Shown piece after piece: positions 1-11,691 of a stretch of DNA of 64,000 nt. The notes beneath the pieces were generated by a model, which was given only the letters and a program-made list of their open reading frames with translations, was not told the origin of the DNA and searched no databases. Origin of the DNA: Silene conica (taxonomy: Eukaryota > Streptophyta > Magnoliopsida > Caryophyllales > Caryophyllaceae); contig CM055314.2 of the NCBI GenBank assembly GCA_029255685.2, positions 5,784,399-5,848,398 on the forward strand, written 5' to 3'. A program made the translations under genes and the position numbers. The number at the start of each line of letters is the position of its first letter. Position 1 is the stretch's first letter.

Positions 1-166
1 AGGGGTAAGATAATGAGACATTTTGATTTAGATGGGGTATGTAAATATTTGCATGAATTGGGGGTAGTTTAGTACAAAAAGCACATCGGGAAAAGCAAAT
101 GAGACATTTTGATGGGTAACGAATTTGGCCAAATGGAACATTAGTTACGGGTAGGAGGGAGTATGT
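1..166. mobile_element. Stowaway-like MITE, partial (cut by window edge)
   Basis: The segment ends in GGGTAGGAGGGAGTA followed by TG, which resembles the inverted terminal repeat of Stowaway/mariner MITEs (usual form CTCCCTCCGTCCC on the other strand). It contains GAGACATTTTGAT twice. The other end lies outside the window, so neither length nor TA target duplication can be checked. Confidence 0.45.
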
Positions 167-285
167 TATAAGATATGTTTTATTGGTAAGCAAGCCAAAT
201 AACATAAGCCTTGACCTAAAAAGTTTTTTTACATGTTATTTGTGTTATTTGATAAACTGATACTTTTTATAACGACAATTAACAG

Positions 286-295
286 TATATAAATA
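286..295 (+). promoter_or_regulatory. Candidate TATA box of the canopy-like gene
   Basis: TATATAAATA lies about 370 bp upstream of the first ATG of the following gene, in an AT-rich stretch. It fits a core promoter with a 5' leader of roughly 330 bp. This rests on motif and position only; no transcript start is visible. Confidence 0.35.
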
Positions 296-661
296 GCCCT
301 TTGATATCAAAGTATACATACAATTCAAAAATCACAATAATAAAATTATTTTCTTAAACACGAGTTCTTCGTAAGTTATCTCGCAAAATGAATAATACAT
401 CTATCATTCTATCCTAAACAGATTATCTCATACAAACCCGTATTTAAACACATTTATCCTAAACAGGCTATCTCATGCAAACCCGTATTCGAACACCTCT
501 ATCCGTCCATATCAACAATTTTAATAACCTGGGCTGGACTAACAGGACTAACACATTCGAATAGCCCAACGACCAACTCTATTCACTCAACTTCTAAAAA
601 CTCGACCGAGTCGACTCAAGTCATCACTCGCGAGCTACACCAGAATCACAGAGCTTCAACA

Positions 662-3600
662 ATGGCGACCTCATCATCATCATCAACGTCATCATTGTTA
701 TGTATTGGAACGATCTTATTGCTATCATCATTCGCATCTGCAATTGACGATAAATGTGCAGCTTGCTTCGCTGTTGCGGTCAATTTCTCTTCATCTTTCC
801 TTCAATCAAAACCCTAGATCTTCTTATCTTAATCAATTAGGAATATTATAGTACATTTATATGAAATTGATATCATATACACACATCAAAATGCGCAATA
901 TTTTAATTTTGATTGTAATTGACAAAATTTGATTTTTATTTTTGCAGGAAGAGCTCGATCGCGGTCTTGCTAATGTAAGCATCTCAATTTTTGATTTCAT
1001 GTTCTTGTTGTTGTTGCAATTTGAACGTTTTCTGCCTTTGCATTTCGTGATATTTTGTTGTTGTTGTTGTTGTTATCTGTGTAATGATGGATCAATAACC
1101 TCATTATCGATAATTATTGCGTGAGACTATTGCGTGAGACCGTTGTATGCGTGTAACTGCATCGTAGATTGTAGTAAATGGGCTGTATGATATGAATTGA
1201 GATTGTTTTTGGTGAACTTTGGTGAAAATTGAGTCATTTTGTCTTAAAAATGCTGGCTTTTGTTCCGTGGTGAGATCGGAGATTGCGAGTACGAGTTGAT
1301 GAAACGAATCAAACTTATGTTTTACTATGGGAGTGTCGTAAGGTGTAATACTGGAAGTTGTTTTCTCTGTCGTCACTTAGGAGTCGTTTGGTTCAAAGTG
1401 TCGGAATGGATTGGAATGAATATTAGGTATGGAGTTAGAACCTCATACTAGCCCACAAGTGTTTGGTTCGATCTTGGAATGGATGGAGTATAGTAATATG
1501 GTGGAATGGATTTAGAAACCTGGGTGCATATACGGGAATGAGATTCCAAGGGGTTGGAATGGAGTTAGAAACCATTGGATATCTAACTCCATTCCAAAAC
1601 CCTCTAACCAAACACTAGAATGGATGAAATCCATTCCAATCCATTCCAAAAGCTCCAACACTCCCGGAAGGCAGAATAGATAGCACTATAGCACTATAGG
1701 AGACGAATAGAAAGAACTAGGGCAAACATTGATATTTGAGTGTGCATTCTCACAGCTAGAAGATTAACCTCGCAAAGTAAATTGGTCCCGTAAACAGAGT
1801 CTGAAAATGTCTGAGATGTACAAAATCTAACTAGTCATGGGAGAATTGAGGTCTTGAGGGGGAAATAGTTCATATTTAGCCCGTTAGATGTGAACTCCGT
1901 TGCTAAAATGACAAAGATTATGTTTCGGAGCTTAAAATTCACATCACACTTGGTGATGATCGTGCTTATTTGGTTGTTAAGGCTTGCCCATCTTTTTATC
2001 AAGTCTGTTGGACACTTGGACTTCTTTTGGGTTTGCCTAACCAGTCGATAGTGAAGTGCCCCGGGTTTCTTTGATTCTCTTTTGCTTCAATGTCAAATTA
2101 TGTTTTTTTCTGCAATTGTCTGATCTTTACTCTGCATTTACTAAAATATTCCTGACTGGTATTAACAATTCTCTGCTACTCTTATAAAGCTCCCATATTT
2201 AAACTGTATTCTTTATGTACCATTGTAAATCAGGAAAAACCAAGGAATCATTTGGATTTGCGAAATCGTTTGGATTCTAAAGGTCAACGTAGGGGCAAAG
2301 TGATTGATTACAGGTACGATTGCATGTATCTTATCATTTTCATGTTCAGATCGCTATCACACATTGTTGTCTTTAGTAGGGTATCTATAATCTACAATAG
2401 GTATGAAACTATGGATAACATCACATACCTACCTCCCACGGATTATAGAGAATTTGATTGCTAGTTGTTTTTGCTCGTCACTTGACAACAAAGAGTAGAT
2501 GGCTACTAGAATCTTGAAATGAGAGACTTAAGCTTTAAGACATTTCATAAATGGCTGAAAATTCTCAATTCATTTTTTCATGCTGTAAGTTATGAGTTGC
2601 TCTTTGATGACACCTTGTTTTGTTCCCCTTCTTTTCCACTCTTCTGTGAACATGTGGTATTGAAATAAATATGTTATCCTTCTCGACTTTGGCCATTCCT
2701 TATTATAATCTATAAGCCTATCTGGTATCAGGGACTGATAAGCATGAATGGGTGAATAGGGCATATAGAGAGTTTTTCCCAAGTTTGTTGCACTAGATGC
2801 ACGTATTTGGCTATCAGTCTTAATTTCCTTAGTTTTAGTCTGTTAGAAGGCAATTTGTCTTTTGCCCATCTAAACTAATGTCATATCCATGCATTCGGAA
2901 TTGTTCATGCCTCATAGGATTATAGCTCACGCCCTTACCACTTCAATCCGTCGTGACATATATTAACTATATCACTTAACTGAAAATAATGGGAAAACAC
3001 AAATTTAGTTTATCAGAAGACTTTCATCAAACGAGTATCTATAAATTGTAAATTGTATTGCGATTGTGGCAGCTTCTTGCTTCACTCTAGCTTATGTGCT
3101 TAATTTCACCTATTTGAAAAACTAACTTTGCAAGATTTTCTCCAATCTCAGTTAATTTTTTTACTTATACGGTTATACCTTTTGTGTATGTTTTGAAGGG
3201 TAAGTGACCTGAGAGTGGTTGAGCTCCTGGATGGCCTTTGTGATAAGATGCTAGATTACACCCTAGAGAAGGTAAATTCTATGTTAATCACTTACACTAT
3301 GATGCTTTTGTTTCATTTTTAATTAAATTTGTGCATGGTGGCTTATAGCTCCCTACAATTTAGCGAGTGACAATTATAATCTTGGTTTAAATATCAGCCA
3401 TGATCCCATGACATTGCATCACGACCAAGTTAGAACGGTTTTGAAGGTTTGCCCAACCAAGATCAAGCCAGACAATAGATTCCGACTTGAAGTCTCAAAC
3501 CAATGATCAAGACTTACAAGTTTGTACAATCGTGTTGGGAGGGAGGGAAGAGTAAAGTCAGTTTGCATTTTCCTTCTTTCCATGCATGAAAGAGTTTGAC

Positions 3601-5105
3601 AAGTTTTGCTACGAAGTACAAGAAAGAAAAACACTTCCTTTTAGTCCCTTTCTTCCAAATTGTCAAGCAAACGAAGGATTATGGATCCTTTACTGCTGCT
3701 CAAAGATAGAGTTGCTATTGTTAGAAGGGTTTAGAGAACGTGCTAGTTTCACCAATTTTCTTTTGCAGATTGATTCAGAAAGAAAGGAATGGATTAGAGT
3801 CGACAATTGGGAGAACCTCACAATCAGTAAGTCTTATATTACGAGCTGATTTCCATGCTTCATTCTTCCAAATTGTCACTTGCTCTTTCACTCCAGCCGA
3901 CCTGATAAAATTTTCTTGTGTTACCCCAATAAAAAGGGCATGAAGAAAAGTATATTTGGTTTAAACCTGTATGCTTCAGATCTCTGTCTAGTATATTCTG
4001 AAAATCACTGACCTATTATATATGTACTTGTAGACAAACAAGAAGCAAAAGCACATTCTAAGGATATATCATCCTACTGCGGGAGGTAGGTCTTCTACAG
4101 AAAGTGAACACTTTTCATTATTCTTTTGCAGATGTTTTCTCGAAATAATAGGTTTCTAATATATCCGTGTTTGAAAATTGGTGCAGGTTGCTGGAGGAAA
4201 CTGAAGATGAGGCGAGTTTCTTTCCAGTCCTCTTGTTTTAGTTATTATAATGGTTATCCATGAAAGTCTAAAAGTTTTGAATTTTGATGTGAGTGATACA
4301 GTTGGCGGAATTGATAAAGAAAGGATCTGTCAAACTTGGAGCTGTGGGGAAGGTATTATGTGAGGATCTCAGCCAACACTGCAAGAAGACTAGGTAAGAT
4401 CCTTAGTACCCCCTTACGATAGTATGTAGTAGTATTCTTTATTTCCCTGTTGTGCACTATTGTAGCTGGCTTTGACGATGATTTCCCAAAGGAAGTGTGT
4501 TATTATTATGTACTCCGTGTCTCTGTGGCATTTCGGATTCCTTGAGATGGGGTTTTAAGATGATATTCCATTTTAGGCCCTGTTCTTTTCGGCTGAAACG
4601 AGCTGAATTGAATTAGTTGGAGGCTTGGAGCAGAGTTTAATTGAACTAAATTGAGTGGAATTGAGGTGGAGTGAATTTAGTTGAATTAAAAGTTAATTTT
4701 GTGAAGAGATTAACTGAACATAATTGATTGAACGTAAATAAAACTTAACGCAATATAGCGAAGCAAAATTGAAAGGAGCTGAAAATAAGCCAGACTGACT
4801 ACCAAGTATGCTACGTTGGATTGCGCTAATGACTTATATACAATACGTCAATACCCTATCCAGTGTCATTCCACATTAAGCCCTGCGTGATGAGAAGCCA
4901 CGGTTTCACACATTTTGTCTTTCCCATCTCACACTACGTTCATTTTTACCATTGTAATTTTTGAACGAGTTTGTTGTTAATTCTGTAAGGACAGACCGTA
5001 AGGTGAATAACTTGTAACTTACTCCATTCTTCTTGTAGCGACTCGGAAAGTGAAAGTGAAAGTGGAAGTGACTCTGACAGCGAGGACTCAAACGATGAAC
5101 TCTGA
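662..5105 (+). CDS. Canopy-family (DUF3456, saposin-like) ER protein
   Basis: Nine exons join in phase: 662-778, 948-974, 2234-2313, 3199-3271, 3769-3826, 4034-4085, 4187-4211, 4302-4393 and 5039-5105, giving 196 aa. Residues 1 to about 27 form a signal peptide. Six cysteines follow in saposin/canopy spacing (CAAC at 32-35, then single Cys in GLCDK, SSYCG, VLCED and QHCKK). The tail is a Ser/Asp/Glu run ending in NDEL, an ER-retention signal. This layout matches the plant proteins annotated as TLR4 regulator/MIR-interacting MSAP; the family works as ER folding co-factors in animals, and the plant role is poorly known. Intron 7 begins with GC rather than GT (GAG|GCGAGT), required by the frame. 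Introns 2 and 8 carry MITEs. The family call is firm; the function is inferred. Confidence 0.9.
1381..1670. mobile_element. Fold-back MITE in canopy-gene intron 2
   Basis: GGAATGGATTGGAATG at 1403-1418 is the exact reverse complement of 1632-1647, and TCGTTTGGTT near the left end is mirrored by AACCAAACA inside the right arm. The whole segment is a degenerate palindrome of GGAATGG words, as in non-autonomous DNA transposons. It has no coding content. Exact ends and target duplication are uncertain. Confidence 0.6.
4576..4797. mobile_element. Tourist-like MITE, copy 1 (canopy-gene intron 8)
   Basis: It starts GGCCCTGTTCTTTTCGGCTG straight after TTA and runs through words such as GAATTTAGTTGAATTAAAAG shared with two other copies at 13091 and 23492. 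The right end (ATAAGCCAGACTGAC) is diverged from the intact end GCCAGAAAGAACATGGCC of copy 2. The TIR form GGCC.TGTT with TTA resembles PIF/Harbinger Tourist elements; class assignment is inference. Confidence 0.65.
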
Positions 5106-6118
5106 AGACATTGGATACCAAGTTTTGCAGGAAGAACTCAAATTTCAGCGACAGATACGGAGTAATTGTTAATCTTGCCCATAGACTTAAAATTGTTGTT
5201 TACAATTGTATCTTCAGTATAACAGCTATTCTTCCTTCAAAGAAAGGCTGGAAGAATTGCTGGAAGATTTTTCAGAGTGATTACTCGATATAAACATTGA
5301 AGGAGCTTTCGTCCCTGATTTTCCTGTACAATGCGCAGCTAAACAGGCTTGCTGCACCTGTGGTGAGTCGTGACATAGAACCCATCACTGTAATACACTA
5401 ATACTCATACTCCCTTCATCCCGGACTCCATTCTGAGGTGTTTCAGTCAATTGTTATCTTTTCTATTTTAGGAATGCATTTGATGAGCAATTTGATCCTT
5501 TACACCGGATTTAAAAAAAAGCCTTACAAATGAGAGACTCAGAGACGTGTTTCATTCAGTTGTATCAGCACTTTCCTAAAATAATGAATATAATCGGCAT
5601 CAAACACTGAATAAATGTATCAGTTAATCATACAACAAAGCTGTTATCTTCTACTATTTCTGATCCAAAAAATATGGACATTGCATAACTACATCCTACA
5701 CAAACTACAGCCCTGAATTGAACGCGATTCATCTTCAAGACGAGTACACTCAGCACCTGTTTTCAAGAATACTGTAGTATCTGGGTTACAATCGTCGCGC
5801 CATCGCTCAACTGCATTCAAATGGTTCAAATTGTTCATGATCTTTTCTCCGCCAACTCATATATCGTCTCCATATCCTTCGGGGATTCTTCTTGGTGAGT
5901 TAGCTCCACTTTGAGAGATTATATCCATATACAAACACAACACCACAAGCAACGTTCACTGTTTAGGGTTTAGGGTTTAGGGTTTACTCCCTTCGATTCA
6001 GAAAGACTTGCCATTTTTCTTTTGGGTCTGAATCGTACTTGGGTTCACCTTTTACTTGCACTTTGTTTTGATACTTAGTCCTGAAGCTGATGGCATAATA
6101 TAGCATCTCACAGTAAAT
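5106..6118. other. Intergenic, convergent 3' ends; short telomere-type repeat
   Basis: The canopy-like gene and the PP2C gene converge here. The stretch should hold both 3' untranslated regions. It contains a Stowaway-like end around 5410-5440 (ACTCCCTTCATCCC) and a short TTTAGGG array. No further coding sequence was seen. Confidence 0.6.
5962..5986 (+). repeat. Interstitial telomere-type repeat, 3.5 x TTTAGGG
   Basis: Three perfect TTTAGGG units plus TTTA lie in tandem. This is the plant telomere repeat; short arrays also occur as telo-box promoter elements. Here it lies about 130 bp downstream of the PP2C stop, between converging genes, which is not a typical promoter position. Confidence 0.85.
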
Positions 6119-9100
6119 TCAGGAGATGCCATCCAAAACACCTTTCAATAGATTCAACCCCTCGGCCGATATACTCCTCCGCCGAGTAGGACGAATCCCG
6201 ATCCTTGGTGGAGGATCGGGGGAAAAGCAAACCACTATGACGGTTAGATTGTCGCAAGTGTTGCGCTTAAGTGCCTCCCTCACAAGTTCTCTAGAACACC
6301 TTTCGGGATCATTATGAGCCATAAGTTCTCTCCTTGCTATTGTCACGGCACATTGGCTGCTCATGACGTCCCAAAGGCCATCGCAAGCCAACAGAAGAAA
6401 CTCATCATCCTCAGTCAAGACGGTCTCCTGCAACTCGGGCTCAGAACTCAAAGGGAAAGCAGAGCCTTTAGGACCCTTCATGTGCCAGTCTCCAAGAGCA
6501 CGAGCAACCGATAGTTGCCCATTGAGGTAGCCATCATAGACTACCCCACCAAGTTTCTCAATCCTAAGCTTTTCTGATGAACAATTAGGTTTGTGGTCTT
6601 TTGATAGCTCAACTGCTTTTCCCCGTTTCCCTAACACAGCACGACAATCACCGGCATTTGCAATGAGCATTGTCCTGCATAAACAAGTAAACAAGTCAAC
6701 ATCATTAATAAGCAGCCAGATCTACATGAAATCATTTACTCTCTTTGCAAATTTTCTGTCAATAGTATTTATAAGTGCCTGAAGGGAGCCTTGGCGCACC
6801 GGTTAAGGTGTTGCTTTGTGACCGTGTGGTCAGCCCTGGGAGCGGCCTCTTGCCAAAATGGCAAGGGAAGGCTTGCCCCCATTACAACCTTGTGGTGGGG
6901 CCCTTCCCCGGACCCTCGCCTAGCGGGGACGCCATCGTGCACCGGGCTGCCCTTTTTAGTATTTATAAGTGCCTATCTCTATTTCCAATGGCGCCAAAGC
7001 CTAACAATTTTCGGCTTAGGATTATGGCGATATATACAAAAATGCACTGAACTGTATTTTTTGTATCGTGAAGTAGGAGCACCGACACTTTTAGTGACGT
7101 AATTTTCATCACCGTCTATCCCGAAAAGGTGACCAGTGTACATTCTAACCCCAAGCCATTCAGGCTCAGTGCCAATGCTGCGGTTGAAGCAGTATTTTGA
7201 AGTGCCTCATCTACACTGCCATAAGAGAGGGTGGAAGAAAAAGGAATATTTATGCACGACGACAGATAACATGTTCTCCAGTTTCATTTTAATTGACCAC
7301 TTTCAGGAAATCGTGGTGCATGAGTACCAACAACCTACATTGAGAAGAAAAGTTTGTTTAATCAAGGTATATTTATTGGGAATGAAGTTTTTTTGCTTCG
7401 TGCAAGTGTGTAACGTGTAAGGGTGTATAACAAGAACACAACTATTTTACTAAACATAGGAAAGAGCCGAAATATAGGCAGAATAAGGACCTAAGAAATA
7501 GCTGTTTTGTCGAAGTTAAGGATCTAAACTTTCAAACAAAAGACCTCGCCACTAACTGTGTTAACATTTTCTCCATTGTTTTACACTTCAGTTAATAAAT
7601 GAATGAACGGAATTAATAGGGACTATTTCAGTTGAGATCTTTGAGAAAACATCAATGCTATTTGCAAATTCATGAGAAGTTAGAGAGCTCAAGAAATCAC
7701 GAAAAGTAAGTCAGCGGTCACTGAGCACAAGTAATCAAAAGAGCTCACACCAAAAAAATGAATGCACCATTTTTTGTACCTCTAGTATACCTTTATATTC
7801 TGCAGCTGAACCATAAAAAAAGGGCAGCCCGGTGCACGATGGCATCCCCGCTAGGCGAGGGTCCGGGGAAGGGCCCCACCACAAGGGTGTAATGGGGCAA
7901 GTCTTCCCTTGCCACTTTGGCAAGAGGCCGCTCCCAGGGCTTGAACCCGTGACCTCACGGTCACAAAGCAACACCTTAACCGGTGCACCAAGGCTCCCCT
8001 TCAAGAAAAATCCAATGAAGTGGTGGATGTTCATCATGACACGGAAAGCGAGACATTGATACTTGTGAGTGGATGGATGCTTGGGAGTAGTTGAAAAGGC
8101 AATGGGTTGTGGACCTTGTAGTAGAGTGATGTCGGCTTAAGGATTTGTAGGGTCCAACTATGTTGGCATTGGGTCTTGAATCTTGAGTGACAGTCCGATG
8201 CATGTAGTGACCAACTTTATGGACTTTATAGGGTAGAGTGGGATTGATCAACACATGCTTTAGAGTTTAGTTGGGCATATGACATTTTTAGTGAGATAAT
8301 GTTAGTAATCAGCAGATTCAGCGCAGTGAATTCATGGAGGCGGGGTGCAATGAAGTGGTGGAGGACTGGAGGCTGATAACAATTAGTAGGTGGTGAACAT
8401 CTGGCATTGAACAATACTTTACAGAGATCATGAGTCCTTAACTGGCAAATTCGAATGCACAAGTCTTAACAGAGGGAGACTCGAGCTTCCAAAATTTATA
8501 GCTCATAGATCAACAAAATCCACACAGAAAAATATAATAAATGGAAAATAAAACTACGGGACGGATAAAGGAACCAAGGGGCACTAAAAATAGCTTACCT
8601 TTCAAATATAAGAGCGGTTAAGGCAGTGGTGCCAGATGAAATGTCAAGAGCACTAGAATCAGCAAATGCATGATCAGCGTTTACAAAAGCACTCCTAACC
8701 GCCTTCTCCACACAAGCCGGAAAATGTGGATCCTCAATAATATACTTAAGGATGTTTTTACAAACGAAAGAAGCCGCATCTGTACCACCATGGCCATCAA
8801 ACACCTGTTCATACAGGAATAATCTTGTTTCATATAGCCAATTAATTTAAACTACTTAACAAAATTATCTATTGCTATGTTACTCCGACACTTCACTTAA
8901 CTGTCGTGTCGCGTGTCAGACACGTGTCGGTGTCTGACACGACACGACACTTCGACACTTCTATTTAGACCATGAAATAGGAAAATTCACCCAAAATAGC
9001 CATGTCCGACACGCCGACACGCCGACACGTGTCGGACACCGACGCGTGTTGGCGTGTCTGAGTTACACTTTTATAACATGTACTTTGTTCTCTATTTTGC

Positions 9101-11691
9101 CTCCCCAACAGTAAAGACAAAAGAATTAAAGAAATGAAGCGTGGATCTCTTAGACACTACATGGTTCCGCTACCAAAGCCACACTAGATTCTATAAGGCA
9201 GAAGTACCAGCAATAAAGAGCAGGCCAGTCATCAGAGTGATAACACTACAGTCATGAACCTGTTACAGTTACGCCGCTCGGAAACACAACCCAACAAAAA
9301 TATGGATTTCAAGAGCTTAAATTTGGAACTAACCCCGTAAAATGCTCCAGGAGACGGAAAATCATCAGATGCATCTAGATGCCCACTGAGATTATCAATA
9401 CAGACATGTTTATCCTCCATGTACTGCTTTGGTCCTCTCTCAGCACAGCTACCTGACCGAAATACAGGTTGAAATCCAGAATTCTCATCAGAAGCTTCGT
9501 TAGTGCAAACAGACCCATCATCTTGATTCTACATGAGAAAATAAATACATTACAAGTTGACTTTTGATGAATACACCTCGCTACCCTACAAAAGAGAGGG
9601 AATGAACCAATGCCGTTTTCCCTCCAAGTCTTTTCTATGTTGGAAGGAATTTAATTTGCCAAAATTAGGAGGGGGGATCCTTTTCTATTCCCTCCATTTC
9701 AATTTGCTAACCAAATTAATAAAACTGTTACCCTCCAACAAAATTTACAGAACAAACAATATAAATTGCACCTCACCCTTCTCCTCCTAATCTCTCCAAC
9801 CAAATAAAGAGTTAAAAAACATGATAACGGAGGAAAGATCCTTATCACGTCCAATACCAACAAGCAACAACACCTTCGTCTTTTGTCCCCACATGTTACT
9901 CCATCTCCCCTATCTTCTTAAGTCTCAACTTTCCAAGTTACTCTTTTAATAAGTAAATTAACAATCAAGTTTTCTTTTTGCAACAACTTTAAGAGCATCG
10001 CCGTATAGCCTTGCAGAACTCTTACCCTTGGCGATGCATGGGGATCTGATTTGCGCAACCTTACCCTGCGTTAAGCGGAGAGACTGTTTTCGGGTGACCC
10101 ATAATGAAAGTTTGGCTCCCTTTGCACCAAAAAACAATGAATACAATTGGCTACTCTAAACACTTGAACAACATGATTGTGGCGGGAGTTATAAGCTTTT
10201 ATGTTCAGCAAGTCCAGACACCAAGAACGTTTTCACAAACGATACCCCCTACCTAATTTCCCCTTTTTCCTCTGAGTCTCCCCACTATAAGTTCAATTTA
10301 CGAGTCAAGGGTCAGAACAAATCAAGCAGCACCAATTAGAAGCGGCAAAGAAGAATTAACTATACACTAACAACATGAAAACAGCTGTAGAAACGATCAG
10401 AGATTGACTAATTCTACTTTCGACGCGTGCAATAAAATGCATCTCTTTACCCTTACAGTATGACACAGGCAAGAGCCATAGGGGCACTGCGTAATGTTTA
10501 GGGATGTCATTGGGGCGGGTACAAGTGGATACCGCCCCGCACCCGCCCCAGTTGGAGCGGGTATGGGTAGAGCTTTGGCGGGTGGAGGGGCGGGGACGGG
10601 TACGAAAATTGTACCCGCCATGGGTAATGGGGCGGGGATGGTTTTTGCGTGTTACCCGCTTTATACCCGCCTACCCGTCAATTATTACAAAAATTAATAC
10701 CGTTATTACGATAATTTTACAAATATTATTTGTTATAAGTAAGACGTAATGTTAAAAATAGCTATTTTATAAAGTATTTTATCAACCTCTTTGTTAAATA
10801 ACTAAAATTATATAAACAAATTTCTGAAAATAGAAATTAATAGTGATTAAACCAACTTGTACGAAAAAATATCGGAAAAAAATTTATGGTGTAGCGGGTT
10901 AATGGCTAGGTGGGGTGGGGATGGTTTTGGAAACTTGTACCCGCCATGGGTGGTGGGGCGGGGATGGGTACGGGTACGGGGGAGCCTATATCCAGCACCG
11001 CCCCGCCCCAATACATCCCTAGTAATGTTGCTATACATGGTGCAATAAAATGCCACCTACGACGCTACATAAGTTTAGCCAAAAATTTCAACTTAATTCC
11101 TTGTTCCAGCTACATATTCTGGCAGTAGATAGGCAAACTTGTATCTGACGTCTTTACAAGTAGCCGCAAAATATACACATTACTCATATACATGTCCACA
11201 TGAGCACATTTCATAGTCATATTCAAAGATATTACACAAATACAGACCATATTATCGATCTACCCTAAACTCTGCAGTCGATTTCCTTCTCCTCAACAAG
11301 ATATCAACCGATTCCAACCCATTTAAAACATGATTTCATCTTGGTTATAAACCATACCAACACAACAAATCACACTAAGAGACACCAGAATAACATGATT
11401 ATAATGCTTCAAACATACCATAAAAACAACAATTCTGTATAAGAAAGACAGGTCAGGTAAGCAATTTACCACATCAGCGGTTGCACAAAGCGCGAAGGAG
11501 CTTATCGAATGACGGACAAGAGAGATGTGCCTTGGGGGCTTGGCATTGCTTAATTGATTCACATTATCACAATCATCTAAATTAACATCTTTTAACATTG
11601 ATACAACATTACTATTATTGTTATCCTTACTATTACTGAAACCACTTTCTAAAATTGCATATGGGGGTGAGAATTCAGCACCTGCCGCCAT
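6119..11691 (-). CDS. Protein phosphatase 2C (PPM family)
   Basis: Four exons join in phase on the minus strand: 11691-11470, 9528-9334, 8804-8599 and 6674-6119, giving 392 aa. The PP2C motifs appear in order: [38 protein letters not shown], the substrate-loop [24 protein letters not shown] and CDNLTVIVV. The metal-binding aspartates in FDGHGG, ACDGLWD and CDNLT are all present. PP2Cs are Mg/Mn-dependent Ser/Thr phosphatases. The motif style resembles the Arabidopsis DBP1/PP2CG1-type group, but I cannot place it exactly. No transit peptide or membrane segment was seen; the first 74 residues are a variable Asn-rich region. All three introns contain transposons, and the longest (intron 3) holds two SINEs in opposite orientation. 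The catalytic call is firm; subgroup and pathway are not. Confidence 0.93.
6781..6957 (+). mobile_element. Au-type SINE, + orientation, B box deleted (PP2C intron 3)
   Basis: The sequence matches the Au SINE layout: tRNA-like head (GAGCCTTGGCGCACCGGTTA), CCTCTTGCCAAAATGGCA core, and CCCTTCCCCGGACCCTCGCC followed by CACCGGGCTGCCCTTTTT at the 3' end. A perfect 17-bp target duplication, AGTATTTATAAGTGCCT, flanks it (6764-6780 and 6958-6974). Compared with the second copy, nine bases CGGGTTCAA, the heart of the RNA polymerase III B box, are missing. Confidence 0.9.
7814..8002 (-). mobile_element. Au-type SINE, - orientation, B box intact (PP2C intron 3)
   Basis: Read on the minus strand it begins GAAGGGGAGCCTTGGTGCAC, keeps the B box GGTCACGGGTTCAAGCCC (around 7938-7955), and ends GGGCTGCCCTTTTTTT. 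It is a close relative of the + copy 1 kb away in the same intron. No clear target duplication could be matched, so it may be older or its flanks eroded. Family assignment rests on recognition of the Au consensus. Confidence 0.88.
8875..9080. mobile_element. GACACG-rich fold-back MITE (PP2C intron 2)
   Basis: CTATGTTACTCCGACAC opens the element and GTGTCTGAGTTAC closes it as an imperfect inverted repeat. Both arms are packed with overlapping GACACGTGTC and CCGACACG words that can fold back. The end sequence CTATGTTRCTC is shared with the short element at 40619, so the two look like one family. Confidence 0.6.
9998..10090. repeat. Degenerate SINE-tail-like fragment (PP2C intron 1)
   Basis: GCGCAACCTTACCCTGCGTT and AGAGACTGTTTTCGGGTGACC resemble the 3' body of plant tRNA-derived SINEs; comparable pieces occur at 36783-36850 and around 40265. 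No A/B boxes or target duplication are recognisable. Confidence 0.35.
10499..11021. mobile_element. hAT-like non-autonomous element A (PP2C intron 1)
   Basis: The ends are TAGGGATGTCATTGGGGCGG and its imperfect inverse CCGCCCCAATACATCCCTA. A perfect 8-bp target duplication GTAATGTT flanks it (10491-10498, 11022-11029), as expected of hAT transposons. Both arms consist of GGCGGGTA/TACCCGCC words around an AT-rich core. It is 523 bp long with no coding capacity; the reading frames across it are artefacts of the GC-rich repeats. Confidence 0.88.

Noticed and set aside
6775..7102. Overlapping open frames with Pro/Gly-rich peptides (and mirror frames at 7735-8059)
   Set aside because: They read through the two Au-type SINEs in the PP2C intron; the GC-rich SINE body lacks stops by composition. 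No start context or homologous protein supports a gene.
10397..11128. Open frames rich in Gly/Ala/Pro repeats on both strands
   Set aside because: They lie in the GGCGGGTA arms of hAT-like element A, with equal openness on both strands as expected of a repeat.
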